Below are positions 1 through 9,891 of a stretch of DNA of 64,000 nt, in pieces. Source of the DNA: Streptomyces iakyrus (GTDB lineage: Bacteria > Actinomycetota > Actinomycetes > Streptomycetales > Streptomycetaceae); NCBI RefSeq assembly GCF_000717055.1, contig NZ_JNXI01000012.1, forward strand, positions 1-64,000, read 5' to 3'. The position numbers and the translations under genes are program-made. The notes beneath the pieces were generated by a model, which saw only the letters and a program-made list of their open reading frames with translations, did no database searches and was not told the DNA's origin. Position 1 is the first letter of the stretch. Each line of letters begins with the position of its first letter.

Positions 1-70
1 CCGCAACCCGGTGAACGTCTCCACCCACACCGGCTCAGCCCTCAACACCCCACCCATACAGGCAAAATGC

Positions 71-99
71 CCGCCACCAAGCCTTCTGCAACACCCTTT
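71..99. repeat. Insertion-sequence end, left copy of a 29-bp direct repeat
   Basis: The 29 bases are identical to 13765-13793, in the same orientation (core CCAAGCCTTCTGCAACACCC). At the second site the block lies just downstream of an IS5-like transposase 3' end, so it is read as the outer end of such an element. Bases 1-70 would then be the distal part of another copy or remnant, but no transposase frame is readable there. Bases 100-143 hold nothing recognisable. Confidence 0.6.
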
Positions 100-143
100 G
101 GGGCAGGGTGTCACCGCCGGGGGCGCAGCCTTGGGGACTACCT

Positions 144-230
144 TCAGCTGGACGGTCTCGGTGTCGCCAGCGTCGAACCACTCGCGGCGTCGGCCACCGC
201 CTCTGCCGCGGAGGACAAGGTCTTGTCCAT
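144..230 (-). pseudogene. Truncated 5' end of a CoA-transferase subunit A gene (scoA-like)
   Basis: An ATG one base after the fahA stop opens a frame beginning MDKTLSSAAEAVAD. This closely resembles the N-terminus of succinyl-CoA:3-ketoacid CoA-transferase subunit A. Similarity ends near residue 22, where the glycine-rich VGGFG segment should begin; the frame then runs six unrelated codons to a stop, and the IS end lies 45 bases further on. Acetoacetate made by FahA is the natural substrate of this enzyme, so the operon probably once carried scoAB as its last genes and lost them through an IS-associated deletion. The identification rests on a short match and is moderate. Confidence 0.55.
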
Positions 231-231
231 A

Positions 232-1485
232 TCAGTCACTTCTGTGTGTCGGGGCAATCCGGCCGTGAACCTCGCCGAGTCCGAGAGTGGTGCCGCTGGG
301 CCCGGGTGCGGTCGCGGTGATCACCACCTCGTCATGGTCTTCAAGGAAGGTGCGGATGCTGCCGTCCGGCAGCTGCAGAGGTTCGTTGCCTCCCCAAGTG
401 AGCTCGATGAAGGAGCCGCGTTCGGTGGCTCGGGGTCCGCTGATGGTGCCGGATGCGAAGAAGTCACCGGTGCGCAGGGAGGCTCCATTGATGGTCATGT
501 GCGCCAGCTGCTGGGCGGCGGTCCAGTACATCGACGCGAACGGAGGCCGGGAGACGACGTGGCCGTTGAGTGAGACTTCGAGCCGGATGTCGAGGCCCCA
601 GGGGTCGGCGTCGGTGTCGTCCAGGTACGGCAGCGGCCGGGGCGCCCGGGCGGGCGGCGCCACCCGTGCGGCCTCCAGTGCGGCGAGGGGCACGATCCAC
701 GGTGCGGCGGAGGTGGCGAAGGACTTGCCGAGGAACGGGCCGAGTGGGGCGTACTCCCATGCCTGGATGTCGCGGGCGGACCAGTCGTTGACCAGGCAGA
801 CGCCGAAGACGTGCTGGGGAAAGGCCGCGAGGTCGACCGGCCGGCCGAGAGTGCTCGGGGTGCCGACTACGAAGCCAAGCTCGGCCTCGATGTCGAGCCG
901 GGCCGACGGGCCGAAGACCACCTCGCCGTCCGGGGTGCGGCGCTGGCCCTGCGGTCGGATGACGGGGGTGCCGGAGACGACCACGGTGCCGGCGCGTCCG
1001 TGGTAACCGATGGGGAGATGCTTCCAGTTGGGAGGCAGCGGGGGCTGGCCGGGCCGGAACAGGTTGCCGAGGTTGGTGGCGTGGTGCTCCGAGGCGTAGA
1101 AGTCCACGTAGTCGGCGACCGTGAACGGCAGGACCATCGCGGCTTCGTCGACGGCGACGAGCAGCGGCTCGAGGTCGTGACGGCGGGTCGGGTCGGTGAG
1201 CCAGTCGGTCAGGGTGACTCGGGTGCGGGTCCAGGCGTCGGGTCCGGCGGCGAGCAGTCGGTCAAGGCTGCCGGCGGCGAACAGGGCGGCGTGGGCGGGA
1301 TCCAGTCGTGCGGACGCGGCAGTGAGGTCCAAGACGTGGTCGCCGATGCGGACGCCGACCCGGGTGTCGCCGGTGGAGGTGGTGAACGCGCCGTACGGGA
1401 GGGTTTGGATTCCGAACGGGTGGTCGTCCGGCAGCTCCAGCCAGGTCCGGCCGACGGTGGTGTGGGGGCGGGTGTCGATGGTCAT
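232..1485 (-). CDS. fahA: Fumarylacetoacetase
   Basis: The cytosolic enzyme hydrolyses fumarylacetoacetate to fumarate and acetoacetate, the last step of the homogentisate branch of tyrosine and phenylalanine breakdown. The 417-residue product has the usual family length. Its N-terminal small beta domain starts TWLELPDDHPFG, and the C-terminal catalytic barrel carries YHGRAGTVVVSG, a metal-site IEAELGFVVG segment, and the very conserved NDWSARDIQAWEYAPLGPFL block. The start at 1485 was chosen because its ATG overlaps the stop of the upstream gene (ATGA), which indicates translational coupling. The gene has no fumarate/acetoacetate transport partner; the truncated scoA-like start follows immediately. 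Confidence 0.95.
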   Translation of the reverse strand: MTIDTRPHTTVGRTWLELPDDHPFGIQTLPYGAFTTSTGDTRVGVRIGDHVLDLTAASARLDPAHAALFAAGSLDRLLAAGPDAWTRTRVTLTDWLTDPTRRHDLEPLLVAVDEAAMVLPFTVADYVDFYASEHHATNLGNLFRPGQPPLPPNWKHLPIGYHGRAGTVVVSGTPVIRPQGQRRTPDGEVVFGPSARLDIEAELGFVVGTPSTLGRPVDLAAFPQHVFGVCLVNDWSARDIQAWEYAPLGPFLGKSFATSAAPWIVPLAALEAARVAPPARAPRPLPYLDDTDADPWGLDIRLEVSLNGHVVSRPPFASMYWTAAQQLAHMTINGASLRTGDFFASGTISGPRATERGSFIELTWGGNEPLQLPDGSIRTFLEDHDEVVITATAPGPSGTTLGLGEVHGRIAPTHRSD

Positions 1486-2357
1486 GGTCGGGTCTCCTCG
1501 ATCAGGCCCAACGCGGTCAGGTCGTCGAGTGGCTCGTCGATGCTGCACGTGCCGAACGACTCGAACTGACGGCGCACGGAGTGGGTGGTTTCGACGTCGA
1601 GTCGGCGGAATGCCTCGGCGACCGAGGCCGGGCTGCGGTCGGCGAGGATCGAGGCGACGGACGAGGTGGGGCTGCCGGCCAGGGCGGCCGAGGTCGCCAG
1701 CAGGACGTTGAGGAATCCGTGGTGCTCGAACCCGGTGACAGGGTCGCGGTGACGGACAGCGTGATGCAGGCCGGCGGTGAGCTTGAACGACAGCCGGTTG
1801 CGGGTGGCGTTACCGATGGCCGCGGCGAGCTCGTACTCGGTCGGGAAGGCCGTGGCCGTGGTTCCGCCGGTGCGTAGTTTCAAGTGGTGGCGGGTGAGTG
1901 CCAGAAAGCGGCACAGGGCGTGGTCGACTTCGCCGACGGGGACCTCGAGGTAGCCCGTCACGTGGGCGGGCAGCTCGCTATCCAGCTGCGTGATGAGCGC
2001 AGCGACGCGCTGCCCGCGCAGCAGCGGGACCTCGACCGCGACGAGCGTCGCCTTCGGGGTGTCCGAGGCGGCAGCGACGGCCGCGGACAGTCCGTCCATG
2101 CCGCCGGGCACGGTTACCGAGGCCTTGATCCGGGAGGCGGTGGGCAGGTGCTTCACCAGTTCCGGCCAGCGGGCGTCGGCGCAGACGAACGCCCCCACGT
2201 ACGCCGCCTGCGCCGATGCCTTCCAGGCCAGGTGCCCCTCCACCGCATCGGCCATCGCGGCATTGCCGGGCGGGAAGAGCGCGGCGTCGTCGAACAGGCC
2301 TTGGAACCATGCCTTGCCCACGGGCGCCCACTCGGCGGCGTGCCGGCCTGCGGTCAT
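1482..2357 (-). CDS. Unrecognised protein encoded between hmgA and fahA
   Basis: This 291-residue soluble protein belongs to no family I can name with confidence. It has no signal peptide or membrane segment. Notable stretches are WFQGLFDDAALFPPGNAAM near the N-terminus, then LKLRTGGTTATAFPTEYEL and LSFKLTAGLHHAVRHRDP, which read like alternating strands and helices of an alpha/beta enzyme. It overlaps hmgA upstream and fahA downstream by four bases each (ATGA), so it is made stoichiometrically with them and very likely serves the homogentisate pathway. One obvious missing activity is maleylacetoacetate isomerase, which is needed between HmgA and FahA and is not otherwise present here. That assignment is inference only. 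Confidence 0.8.
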   Translation of the reverse strand: MTAGRHAAEWAPVGKAWFQGLFDDAALFPPGNAAMADAVEGHLAWKASAQAAYVGAFVCADARWPELVKHLPTASRIKASVTVPGGMDGLSAAVAAASDTPKATLVAVEVPLLRGQRVAALITQLDSELPAHVTGYLEVPVGEVDHALCRFLALTRHHLKLRTGGTTATAFPTEYELAAAIGNATRNRLSFKLTAGLHHAVRHRDPVTGFEHHGFLNVLLATSAALAGSPTSSVASILADRSPASVAEAFRRLDVETTHSVRRQFESFGTCSIDEPLDDLTALGLIEETRP

Positions 2358-3559
2358 GCGTCCGGACCCCGTCCTGCCCACGACCAGGCGTAGATTCCGT
2401 CGTCGGTGGCGCGGCCCCCCTCGCCGAGGGCGAGCGGACGGAAGGTGTCCACCATCACCGCGAGCTCGTCGAACTCCTCGGCCCCGACGCCGGCCTCGAC
2501 GGCGCCTGGCTGCGGGCCGTGCGAGTGGCCACCGGGGTGCAGAGAGACCGATCCGACGTTGATGCCGGACCCTTTGCGGGCCTCGTAGTAACCGCCGACG
2601 TAGAACATGACCTCGTCGGAGTCGACGTTGGCGTGGTAGTACGGCACCGGCACTGCCAGCGGGTGGTAGTCGACCTTGCGGGGCACGAAGTTGCAGATCA
2701 CGAAGTTGCGGCCCTCGAAGACCTGGTGCACCGGCGGCGGCTGGTGGACCCGGCCGGTGATCGGTTCGTAGTCGGCGATGTTGAACGCGTACGGGTACAG
2801 GCAGCCGTCCCAGCCGACCACGTCGAACGGGTGCCGGGGCACCACGTGCACCGTCCCGGCCAGGCCTCCGGGGCCCGTTCCGCGGTGCTTGACGTAGACC
2901 TCCACGTCCTGCTCCTCGACCACGCGCGGCGTGGTGGGGGTGCGCAGGTCCCGCTCGCAGTAAGGCGCGTGCTCCAGGAACTGGCCGTACTGCGAGAGGT
3001 ACCGCTTGGGCGGGGCGATGTGGCTGTTGGCCTCGATCGCGTACAGCCGCAGCGGGCCGTCGCCGGACGGTACCCACCGGTGAGTGGTGGCCCGGGGCAG
3101 GATCACGTAGTCGCCCTGCCCGACGTCCAGGTCACCGAAGACCGTCTCCACGGTGCCGGTGCCGGACTCGACGTACACGCACTCGTCGCCGGTCGCGTTG
3201 CGGTACAGCGGCGAGGTCTCACCGACCGCCGCGTAGCCGATCCGCACATCCCCGTTGCCGAGCACCAGACGCCGGCCGGTGACCGCGTCGGTGGACTTCC
3301 ACTCCTGGCCGGTAAACAGTTCGTGCAGCCTCAGGTGCCGTGGGGTCAGCGGCTCGTTCGGCACTGTGGTCTGGTCGGGCAGCTCCCAGGTGCGGGCATC
3401 GGCGATCGCCGAGGGTACGTGGACGTGGTAGAGCAGCGAGGAGTCGGAGGAAAAGCCCTCCTCGCCCATCAGCTCCTCGTAGTACAGGTTGCCGGCCGGA
3501 TCACGGAACTGGGTGTGCCGCTTCGGCGGGATCTTCCCGTTGCGCTGGTAGTGGGCCAT
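2354..3559 (-). CDS. hmgA: Homogentisate 1,2-dioxygenase
   Basis: The iron(II) enzyme opens the ring of homogentisate to 4-maleylacetoacetate. The 401-residue product begins with a family-typical YQRNGKIPPKRHTQFR segment and has a double cupin fold. The C-terminal half carries the histidine-rich SLHPGGHSHGPQPG block near residue 340 that surrounds the iron site, and NVDSDEVMFYVGG just before it. It is the first gene of a coupled unit with the two genes downstream. It lies 29 bases after hppD on the same strand, so all four are probably one transcript. Confidence 0.95.
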   Translation of the reverse strand: MAHYQRNGKIPPKRHTQFRDPAGNLYYEELMGEEGFSSDSSLLYHVHVPSAIADARTWELPDQTTVPNEPLTPRHLRLHELFTGQEWKSTDAVTGRRLVLGNGDVRIGYAAVGETSPLYRNATGDECVYVESGTGTVETVFGDLDVGQGDYVILPRATTHRWVPSGDGPLRLYAIEANSHIAPPKRYLSQYGQFLEHAPYCERDLRTPTTPRVVEEQDVEVYVKHRGTGPGGLAGTVHVVPRHPFDVVGWDGCLYPYAFNIADYEPITGRVHQPPPVHQVFEGRNFVICNFVPRKVDYHPLAVPVPYYHANVDSDEVMFYVGGYYEARKGSGINVGSVSLHPGGHSHGPQPGAVEAGVGAEEFDELAVMVDTFRPLALGEGGRATDDGIYAWSWAGRGPDA

Positions 3560-3588
3560 GGCGTCCTGCCTTCCTGGGGTGGCCGCGG

Positions 3589-4914
<1,326 letters not shown>

Positions 4915-4940
4915 CTAGTCAAAATGGCTACCTTGGCGCC

Positions 4941-5456
4941 ATGAATGACGCGAACTGCGAACTGGACGAGCTCGACGTGGCACTCCTTACCGCCCTCTCC
5001 GAGAACCCCCGCGTGGGCGATCTGGAGCTCTCGCGCCTGACCAAGGTCGCGCGGGCAACGGTTCAGAGCCGGTTGAGGCGACTGACGGAGACGGGCGTGA
5101 TCAGCGACTGGGACCCCTCGGTGGATGCCGCAGCGGCTGGGTTCCCGGTCCAGGCGTTCGTGACCCTCGAGATCGCCCAGGGGGCGTTGGACGATGTGGC
5201 CGCCGACCTTGAGGGCATCCCGCACGTCCTCGAGGCCTACGTCACCACAGGCTCTTCCGACGTGCTGTGCAAGGTGGCCACACCTTCGCACCAAGAGCTG
5301 CAGGCCACGCTGGTCAGGCTGAACCGGTCCGCCTCGGTCGTCCGATCGACCAGCGTGATGGTGCTCTCTGTCCTGGTTCCCCCGCGCATTCTTCCGCTGC
5401 TGCGCACCGCCACCCCGACCCGGCCGGGCCGCGCGCCGGCCTACCGCAGGACCTGA
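4941..5456 (+). CDS. Lrp/AsnC family transcriptional regulator
   Basis: The 171-residue DNA-binding protein has an N-terminal helix-turn-helix (roughly residues 5-55, LDVALLTALSENPRVG through VQSRLRRLTETGVI). A C-terminal ligand-sensing domain follows (about residues 65-145, including VLEAYVTTGSSDVLCKV). Such regulators commonly sense amino acids or derivatives. Its divergent position next to hppD suggests control of tyrosine catabolism and probably of itself. The ATG at 4941 was chosen because the helix-turn-helix begins directly after it. A TACCTT hexamer sits exactly six bases before the ATG, so the transcript may be leaderless. Confidence 0.88.
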   Translation: MNDANCELDELDVALLTALSENPRVGDLELSRLTKVARATVQSRLRRLTETGVISDWDPSVDAAAAGFPVQAFVTLEIAQGALDDVAADLEGIPHVLEAYVTTGSSDVLCKVATPSHQELQATLVRLNRSASVVRSTSVMVLSVLVPPRILPLLRTATPTRPGRAPAYRRT

Positions 5457-5499
5457 AGACCGGGACTACCGACCAGTACTCGATTCTCGGTCCAAGGGG

Positions 5500-5553
5500 T
5501 TGTCAGGGATTGAAGCGCCACCCTACGGTGTCCGCACTCTCAACATTTGAGAG
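5500..5553 (+). promoter_or_regulatory. Promoter and palindromic operator of the CoA-transferase cassette
   Basis: A possible -35 TTGTCA (5500-5505) is 18 bases from a -10-like TACGGT (5524-5529). Around the expected transcription start lies the perfect inverted repeat CTCTCAA-CAT-TTGAGAG (5537-5553). The core TCTCA-N5-TGAGA recurs at 9893-9907 inside the promoter of the IclR-type gene, so the same repressor probably binds both. The repeat is visible; promoter boxes and binding are inferred. Confidence 0.6.
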
Positions 5554-5584
5554 CGCATAGCCAGAACATGAGAACGGATGGCTG

Positions 5585-6808
5585 ATGATCCCCACTTCAC
5601 CACCGCCCGGCTCCTCCAGCCGTGGCCCGCTGACAGGCCTCAAGGTGCTCGACGCCGGCAACGTGTTCGCGGCGCCCTTCGCTGCCGCCCTGCTCGGTGA
5701 TCTCGGAGCGGACGTCGTCAAGATCGAGGTTCCTTCGGTCGGGGACCCACTGCGCGGCCTGCAGCCGTTCGACGGCGAGGAGTCACTGCTGTGGGCGTCG
5801 CTGGCTCGCAACAAGCGGTCGATCACGCTCGATCTCCGCCAGGACGAGGGCCGCGACCTCTTCCTGCGGCTCGTTGCCGAGCACGACGTACTGCTGGAGA
5901 ACTTCCGCCCCGGCACGCTCGACCGCTGGGGCCTCGATGTCGAGACGCTGCGCCAGGCCAACCCCGACCTCGTGGTCACGCGCGTGAGCGGCTACGGACA
6001 GTCCGGACCGTACGCGCCGATGCCCGGCTTCGGCACTCCGGCCACCGCGTTCAGCGGCTATGTGCACAGCACCGGATTTCCCGACGGGCCACCGGTGCTC
6101 CCTCCGATCAACCTCGTCGACTACGTCGCGGGTCTCTTCGCCGCCTTCGGAACCATGTCAGCGCTCTATCACCGCGACGCTCTCGGCGGCGAAGGGCAGG
6201 AGGTCGATGTCGCGCTGTACGAGTCGGTACTGCGGTTCCTCGAAGCGTTCGTCACCCAGTACGACCGCCTGGGCACCGTGCACGAGCGCCAGGGCAACCA
6301 GGTTCCCGCGACCGTCCCCTGCGGGCTGTTCCAGGCATCGGACGACGTGTGGATGGTGCTCTCCACCAGCACCGACAAGACCTTCAACCGCCTCGCCGCG
6401 CTGATGGGCCGCGAGGACATGACCACCGACCCCCGCTACCGCACCAACCGCGACCGGGTGCTCAACCGCGAGGCGGTCAACGGCATCGTCACCGACTGGT
6501 TCGGCGCCCGGACCGGCGAGGAGCTGCAGAAGGCGTGCGACGACGCCGGGGTCCCGGTGAGCCGGGTCAACACCATGGCCGACGTCTTCGCCGATCCGCA
6601 CGTCCGGCAGCGCGAAAGCCTGATCGAGGTCGAGCACCCCGCCCTCGGCACCCTCACCATGCCCGCCATCGTTCCCCGCTTCTCCCGCACCCCGGGCGAG
6701 GTCCGCACCGCCGGCCCGGCCCTCGGCCAGCACACGTACGAAGTGCTGTCAGGACTCGGGCTCAGCGACGACGAGCTGGACCGACTCGCCCAGGCAGGGG
6801 TGATCTGA
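5585..6808 (+). CDS. Class III CoA-transferase (CaiB/BaiF, formyl-CoA-transferase-like)
   Basis: The family moves CoA between carboxylic acids in the cytosol. The 407-residue length is typical. The N-terminal Rossmann part includes GLKVLDAGNVFAAPFAAALL and GADVVKIE; the VTRVSGYGQSGPY block follows; the expected catalytic aspartate is Asp179 in NLVDYVAGLFAAFG. The C-terminal part has the usual GVPVSRVNTMADVFADPHV. The gene ends one base before the lyase-like gene, so the acid it activates is probably cleaved by that enzyme and imported by the carrier downstream. Acceptor and donor cannot be read from sequence; 3-hydroxy-3-methylglutarate or another branched hydroxy-diacid is a working guess. 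Confidence 0.9.
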   Translation: MIPTSPPPGSSSRGPLTGLKVLDAGNVFAAPFAAALLGDLGADVVKIEVPSVGDPLRGLQPFDGEESLLWASLARNKRSITLDLRQDEGRDLFLRLVAEHDVLLENFRPGTLDRWGLDVETLRQANPDLVVTRVSGYGQSGPYAPMPGFGTPATAFSGYVHSTGFPDGPPVLPPINLVDYVAGLFAAFGTMSALYHRDALGGEGQEVDVALYESVLRFLEAFVTQYDRLGTVHERQGNQVPATVPCGLFQASDDVWMVLSTSTDKTFNRLAALMGREDMTTDPRYRTNRDRVLNREAVNGIVTDWFGARTGEELQKACDDAGVPVSRVNTMADVFADPHVRQRESLIEVEHPALGTLTMPAIVPRFSRTPGEVRTAGPALGQHTYEVLSGLGLSDDELDRLAQAGVI

Positions 6809-6809
6809 G

Positions 6810-7679
6810 ATGAACGTAGAAGTCACCGACGTGGTGCTGCGCGACGGGCTCCAGGACGAGGACGTCGTCGTGGCCACCCGCGACAAGATCGCCATCGCCC
6901 AGGCACTGGTCGACGCCGGCATCACCACCTTCGAGGTCGCCTCCTTCGTCAACCCCGCACGCGTGCCCCAGATGGCTGACGCCGGCGACGTCGTCGACGG
7001 CACCCGTGGCCTCGGGGCGCGTCGCCTCGCGCTCGCCCTCAACGCCAAGGGAGTCCACCGGGCCGCAGCCAGCGGAGTGGAGGTCGTCGAGGTCGTTGCC
7101 TCCGCCAGCAGTGGCCACAGCCGCGCCAACGCGGGCCGCGATGTCGACCAGGCCATCGACGAACTGGCCGCAGCGGTCGCCGAGCACCCCGGCACAGCGT
7201 TCATCGCGGGCGTCTCCACCGCCTTCGTCTGCCCGTTCGACGGCCCGGTCCCGGCCGCCCGGCTCGTCGAGGTCGTCGCGCGAGTCGCCGGCATCGGCGT
7301 CGAGCGAGTCGGGCTGGCCGACACCCTCGGGATTGCGACACCCGAGCAGGTCGCAACCTCTGTCGCCGCGGTCCAGCAGGCCCTGCCGGACGTGGAGCTG
7401 GGCCTGCACCTGCACAACGCCAAGGACCAGGCCCTCGACACCGTCGACGCCGCCCTGGAGCTCGGGATCCGGCACTTCGACAGCGCCGTCGGCGGCTACG
7501 GCGGCTGCCCGTTCGCGCCCGGCGCGCACGGGAACCTCGCGACCGAGGCACTGGTCGCGCACCTCCACGCGCGCGGCGTGCACACCGGAGTCGACGTGTC
7601 CAAGCTGGCCGGCACTGCCCAGCTGGTCCAGCAGTCCCTTGTCCGCGGCGACCGGCTTCCCGTGCGGCCAACCCAGTGA
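6810..7679 (+). CDS. Hydroxymethylglutaryl-CoA lyase-like enzyme
   Basis: This is a DRE-TIM metallolyase that cleaves a 3-hydroxyacyl-CoA by a retro-Claisen/aldol reaction; HMG-CoA lyase makes acetyl-CoA and acetoacetate. The 289-residue barrel shows the catalytic Arg-Asp in VVLRDGLQDE, the substrate strand ASFVNPARVPQMAD, and the metal-binding histidines in GLHLHNAKD. It also has the cysteine-containing family signature GGCPFAPGAHGNLATE. All key residues are present. The N-terminus is slightly shorter than in leucine-pathway enzymes. No leucine-degradation genes are nearby; the flanking CoA-transferase and dicarboxylate carrier point to growth on an imported hydroxy-diacid instead. Confidence 0.88.
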   Translation: MNVEVTDVVLRDGLQDEDVVVATRDKIAIAQALVDAGITTFEVASFVNPARVPQMADAGDVVDGTRGLGARRLALALNAKGVHRAAASGVEVVEVVASASSGHSRANAGRDVDQAIDELAAAVAEHPGTAFIAGVSTAFVCPFDGPVPAARLVEVVARVAGIGVERVGLADTLGIATPEQVATSVAAVQQALPDVELGLHLHNAKDQALDTVDAALELGIRHFDSAVGGYGGCPFAPGAHGNLATEALVAHLHARGVHTGVDVSKLAGTAQLVQQSLVRGDRLPVRPTQ

Positions 7680-7686
7680 GGACGTC

Positions 7687-9045
7687 ATGACCACCTACCT
7701 GATCTCCATAGCGGCCCTGGTCGCCGTCTTCGCGATCGCCACCATCCGGCCCATCAACATGGGCATCCTGGGCTTCGCCGCCGCCTTCATCGTCGGCGGC
7801 TGGGTGTCCGGAATCCCCATCGAGGACATCCAGGCCTTCTTCCCCGGCGACATGTTCCTCGTCGTGTTCGGCATCACGCTGCTGTTCGGCATCGCCCGGG
7901 CCAACGGAACGATCGACCTGATCATGGAGGCCGCACTCAAGCTCGTCCGCGGCAAGCCGTGGGCGATCGTCTGGCTGATGTTCATGCTCGCCGCAGCGCT
8001 CATGGCGCTCGGATCCGTGCTGGCCGTCGGCATGCTCGCCCCGATCGCCATGCCCTTGGCCAAGAAGTACGGCATCGACCCGCTGCTGATGGGCATGATG
8101 CTCAGCCACGGCGCCCTCGGTGCCGCGTTCTCCCCGGTCACCGTCTACTCGGTCGGCATCGGGGAGCTGACCCAGGACCAGGGCATCGACGTCTCCCCGG
8201 TCCTGTTGTTCATCGTGCCGTTCGCGCTCAACCTGTGCCTGGCCGCGGTGCTGTTCCTCGTCCGCGGCCGCTCTTTGCTCCGGGCCACGGGCCCGGTCGG
8301 CGCCGAGGACCCGGTCGCCGCCAGCGATGGCACCCCTGGCGCCGACGGCGTGCCCGCACCCCGCACACCTGTCGCCGGTGCCACCGTCACCCGGCCCCGC
8401 CCCGCCACGCTGGTCACCGATCCCGTCATAGGCAAGGCCGCGGGCACCCGCCCGGCCGTCGAGAACTGGCTCACCTTCGCCTCCATCGGAGGGCTGCTCG
8501 TGGCCGCCCTCCTGGGGATCGACGTCGGCGTCACGTCCGTCTGTCTCGGCGCGTTGCTGCTGCTGGCTTCGCCCAAGACCGTGGAGCCCGCGATGAAAGC
8601 GATCTCATGGCCGGCGGTGCTCCTGGTCTGCGGCATCGTGACCTACATGGGCGTTCTGACCGAAAACGGCACTCTGGCCTACGTGGGCCAGAAGGCCATC
8701 GAAATCCCGTGGCCGGTGCTGACCGCCTTGGTCATGCTCGTCGCCGTCGGCCTCATCTCCGCCGTCGGCTCCTCCTTCGGCATCATCCTGATCTCGCTGC
8801 CACTGGCCGCGCCGCTGCTGGCCGGCGGCGAGCTCGGCGCTGTGGGCTTCGTGGTCGCACTCGCCTTCTGCGCCACCGTGGTCGACGTCAGCCCTTTCTC
8901 CACCAACGGCGTCATCGTGCTCGCCAGCGCACAGGTCGAGGACACGAAGCGGTTCCAGCGCCAGATGCTGCGCTACTGCGGCTACATCGTCGTAGTCGCG
9001 CCGCTGCTGGCCTGGGCCACGATCGTGCTCCCCACCGCAGCCTGA
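7687..9045 (+). CDS. MatC-type dicarboxylate carrier (membrane permease)
   Basis: The 452-residue integral membrane protein has about 11-12 hydrophobic segments. Residues 1-150 match the MatC N-terminal pattern (malonate/dicarboxylate carrier): PINMGILGFAAAFIVGG, FPGDMFLVVFGITLLFGIARANGT, then GMMLSHGALGAAFSPVTVYS. A hydrophilic Pro/Thr/Ala-rich loop of about 50 residues (200-255) divides two halves. The second half repeats the motif pattern with AVGSSFGIILISLPLAAP and TVVDVSPFSTNGVIVLASA. The ATG lies seven bases after the lyase stop, so import and catabolism are co-expressed. The substrate is probably a short dicarboxylate or hydroxy-diacid. Confidence 0.85.
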   Translation: MTTYLISIAALVAVFAIATIRPINMGILGFAAAFIVGGWVSGIPIEDIQAFFPGDMFLVVFGITLLFGIARANGTIDLIMEAALKLVRGKPWAIVWLMFMLAAALMALGSVLAVGMLAPIAMPLAKKYGIDPLLMGMMLSHGALGAAFSPVTVYSVGIGELTQDQGIDVSPVLLFIVPFALNLCLAAVLFLVRGRSLLRATGPVGAEDPVAASDGTPGADGVPAPRTPVAGATVTRPRPATLVTDPVIGKAAGTRPAVENWLTFASIGGLLVAALLGIDVGVTSVCLGALLLLASPKTVEPAMKAISWPAVLLVCGIVTYMGVLTENGTLAYVGQKAIEIPWPVLTALVMLVAVGLISAVGSSFGIILISLPLAAPLLAGGELGAVGFVVALAFCATVVDVSPFSTNGVIVLASAQVEDTKRFQRQMLRYCGYIVVVAPLLAWATIVLPTAA

Positions 9046-9074
9046 CCGAGCATCAGCCCGAGGTCGCAAGGACG

Positions 9075-9608
9075 ATGCCGGTCTTCGGCCCACGCACACC
9101 CAGGGACAACACCGTGATCATCTCCTTCGAGGGCAACACCCCCCACGTCGCCGCAAACGCCTGGATGGCAGGCAACGCAAACCTGGTTGGCAGCGTCGAC
9201 GTGGAAGGAGGCCCAAGCATCTGGTTCGGTGCCGACAGCAACTGCAGGACAAATGCGTCCTGCACGCCGACCCCGGCATCCTGGCCGCCATCGGCCGTCG
9301 GGTCAGCATCGGCCACGCCGCCGTCGTTCCCGGCAGCACTATTGAAGACGACGTCCTCATCGGTACGGGCGCCATCCTCGTGGATCGGGTGCTGGTCGGC
9401 GCCGGCTCGCTCGTGGCTGCCGGAGCCCTGATCACCGAGGGCACCGGGGTGCCGCCCGGGTCGCTGGCCGCCCGGCGTGCCGGCCAAGGTTCTCCGCCCC
9501 CTGCGGGATACCGACGAACAAGCCGTGCGGCGCAACGCCGCCGACCATGTCCGGCGTGCCCAGAGGTTCCACTCTGCGCTGACCGATGCCCTTCGAGCCA
9601 CCGCGTGA
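9075..9608 (+). pseudogene. Broken gamma-carbonic anhydrase / hexapeptide-repeat gene
   Basis: Three frames must be joined to read one protein. Frame one runs from ATG 9075 to about 9244 and includes ANAWMAGNANLVGSVDVEGG and SIWFGA. Frame two covers about 9241-9470 with QDKCVLHADPGILAAIG, VSIGHAAVVPG and DDVLIGTGAILVD. Frame three runs to the stop at 9608 with GVPAKVLRPLRDTDEQAVRR. The joints need one missing base near 9240 and one extra base near 9471. In addition the segment that normally follows WFGA, with the conserved RGD metal-site motif, has been deleted in frame, and a third metal-ligand histidine is replaced by proline (HAAVVP). The gene is therefore dead rather than merely misread. 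It follows the MatC carrier by 29 bases. Confidence 0.8.
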
Positions 9609-9614
9609 ACCCGC

Positions 9615-9891
9615 ATGAGCTTGACGACCACTACGGACGCCGCCGCGAAACAACCACTCCCAAGTCAGAGCAGCAGCGACCTGGATGACTGTCGGCGGCC
9701 ACCGGCATTTCGGGGCCGTCGCGGGGCCGTCCCTGTTGGCGATCGGCGTCAGCCCTCAGGGCAACGGGACCAGCCAAATGCTGCAGGAGGGGGATAACCC
9801 CGGAGCCTTCTCCGGCCTCGCCATGGCGGGAAGTGCCGTATCGACCGCGGCCCTGCTCTCGCGTGAACCAGTGTTGAACACTGGAATTTGA
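9615..9891 (+). pseudogene. Possible transporter remnant
   Basis: A start MSLTTTTDAAAKQPLPSQSS (frame from 9615) resembles the polar N-terminal tail of an MFS carrier. A second frame from 9685 to 9891 reads GPSLLAIGVSPQGNGTSQML and AFSGLAMAGSAVSTAALLS, which looks like the last membrane helices of such a carrier. If correct, about 350 residues have been deleted between the two ends. The call is weak; it could be unrelated sequence. Confidence 0.3.
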
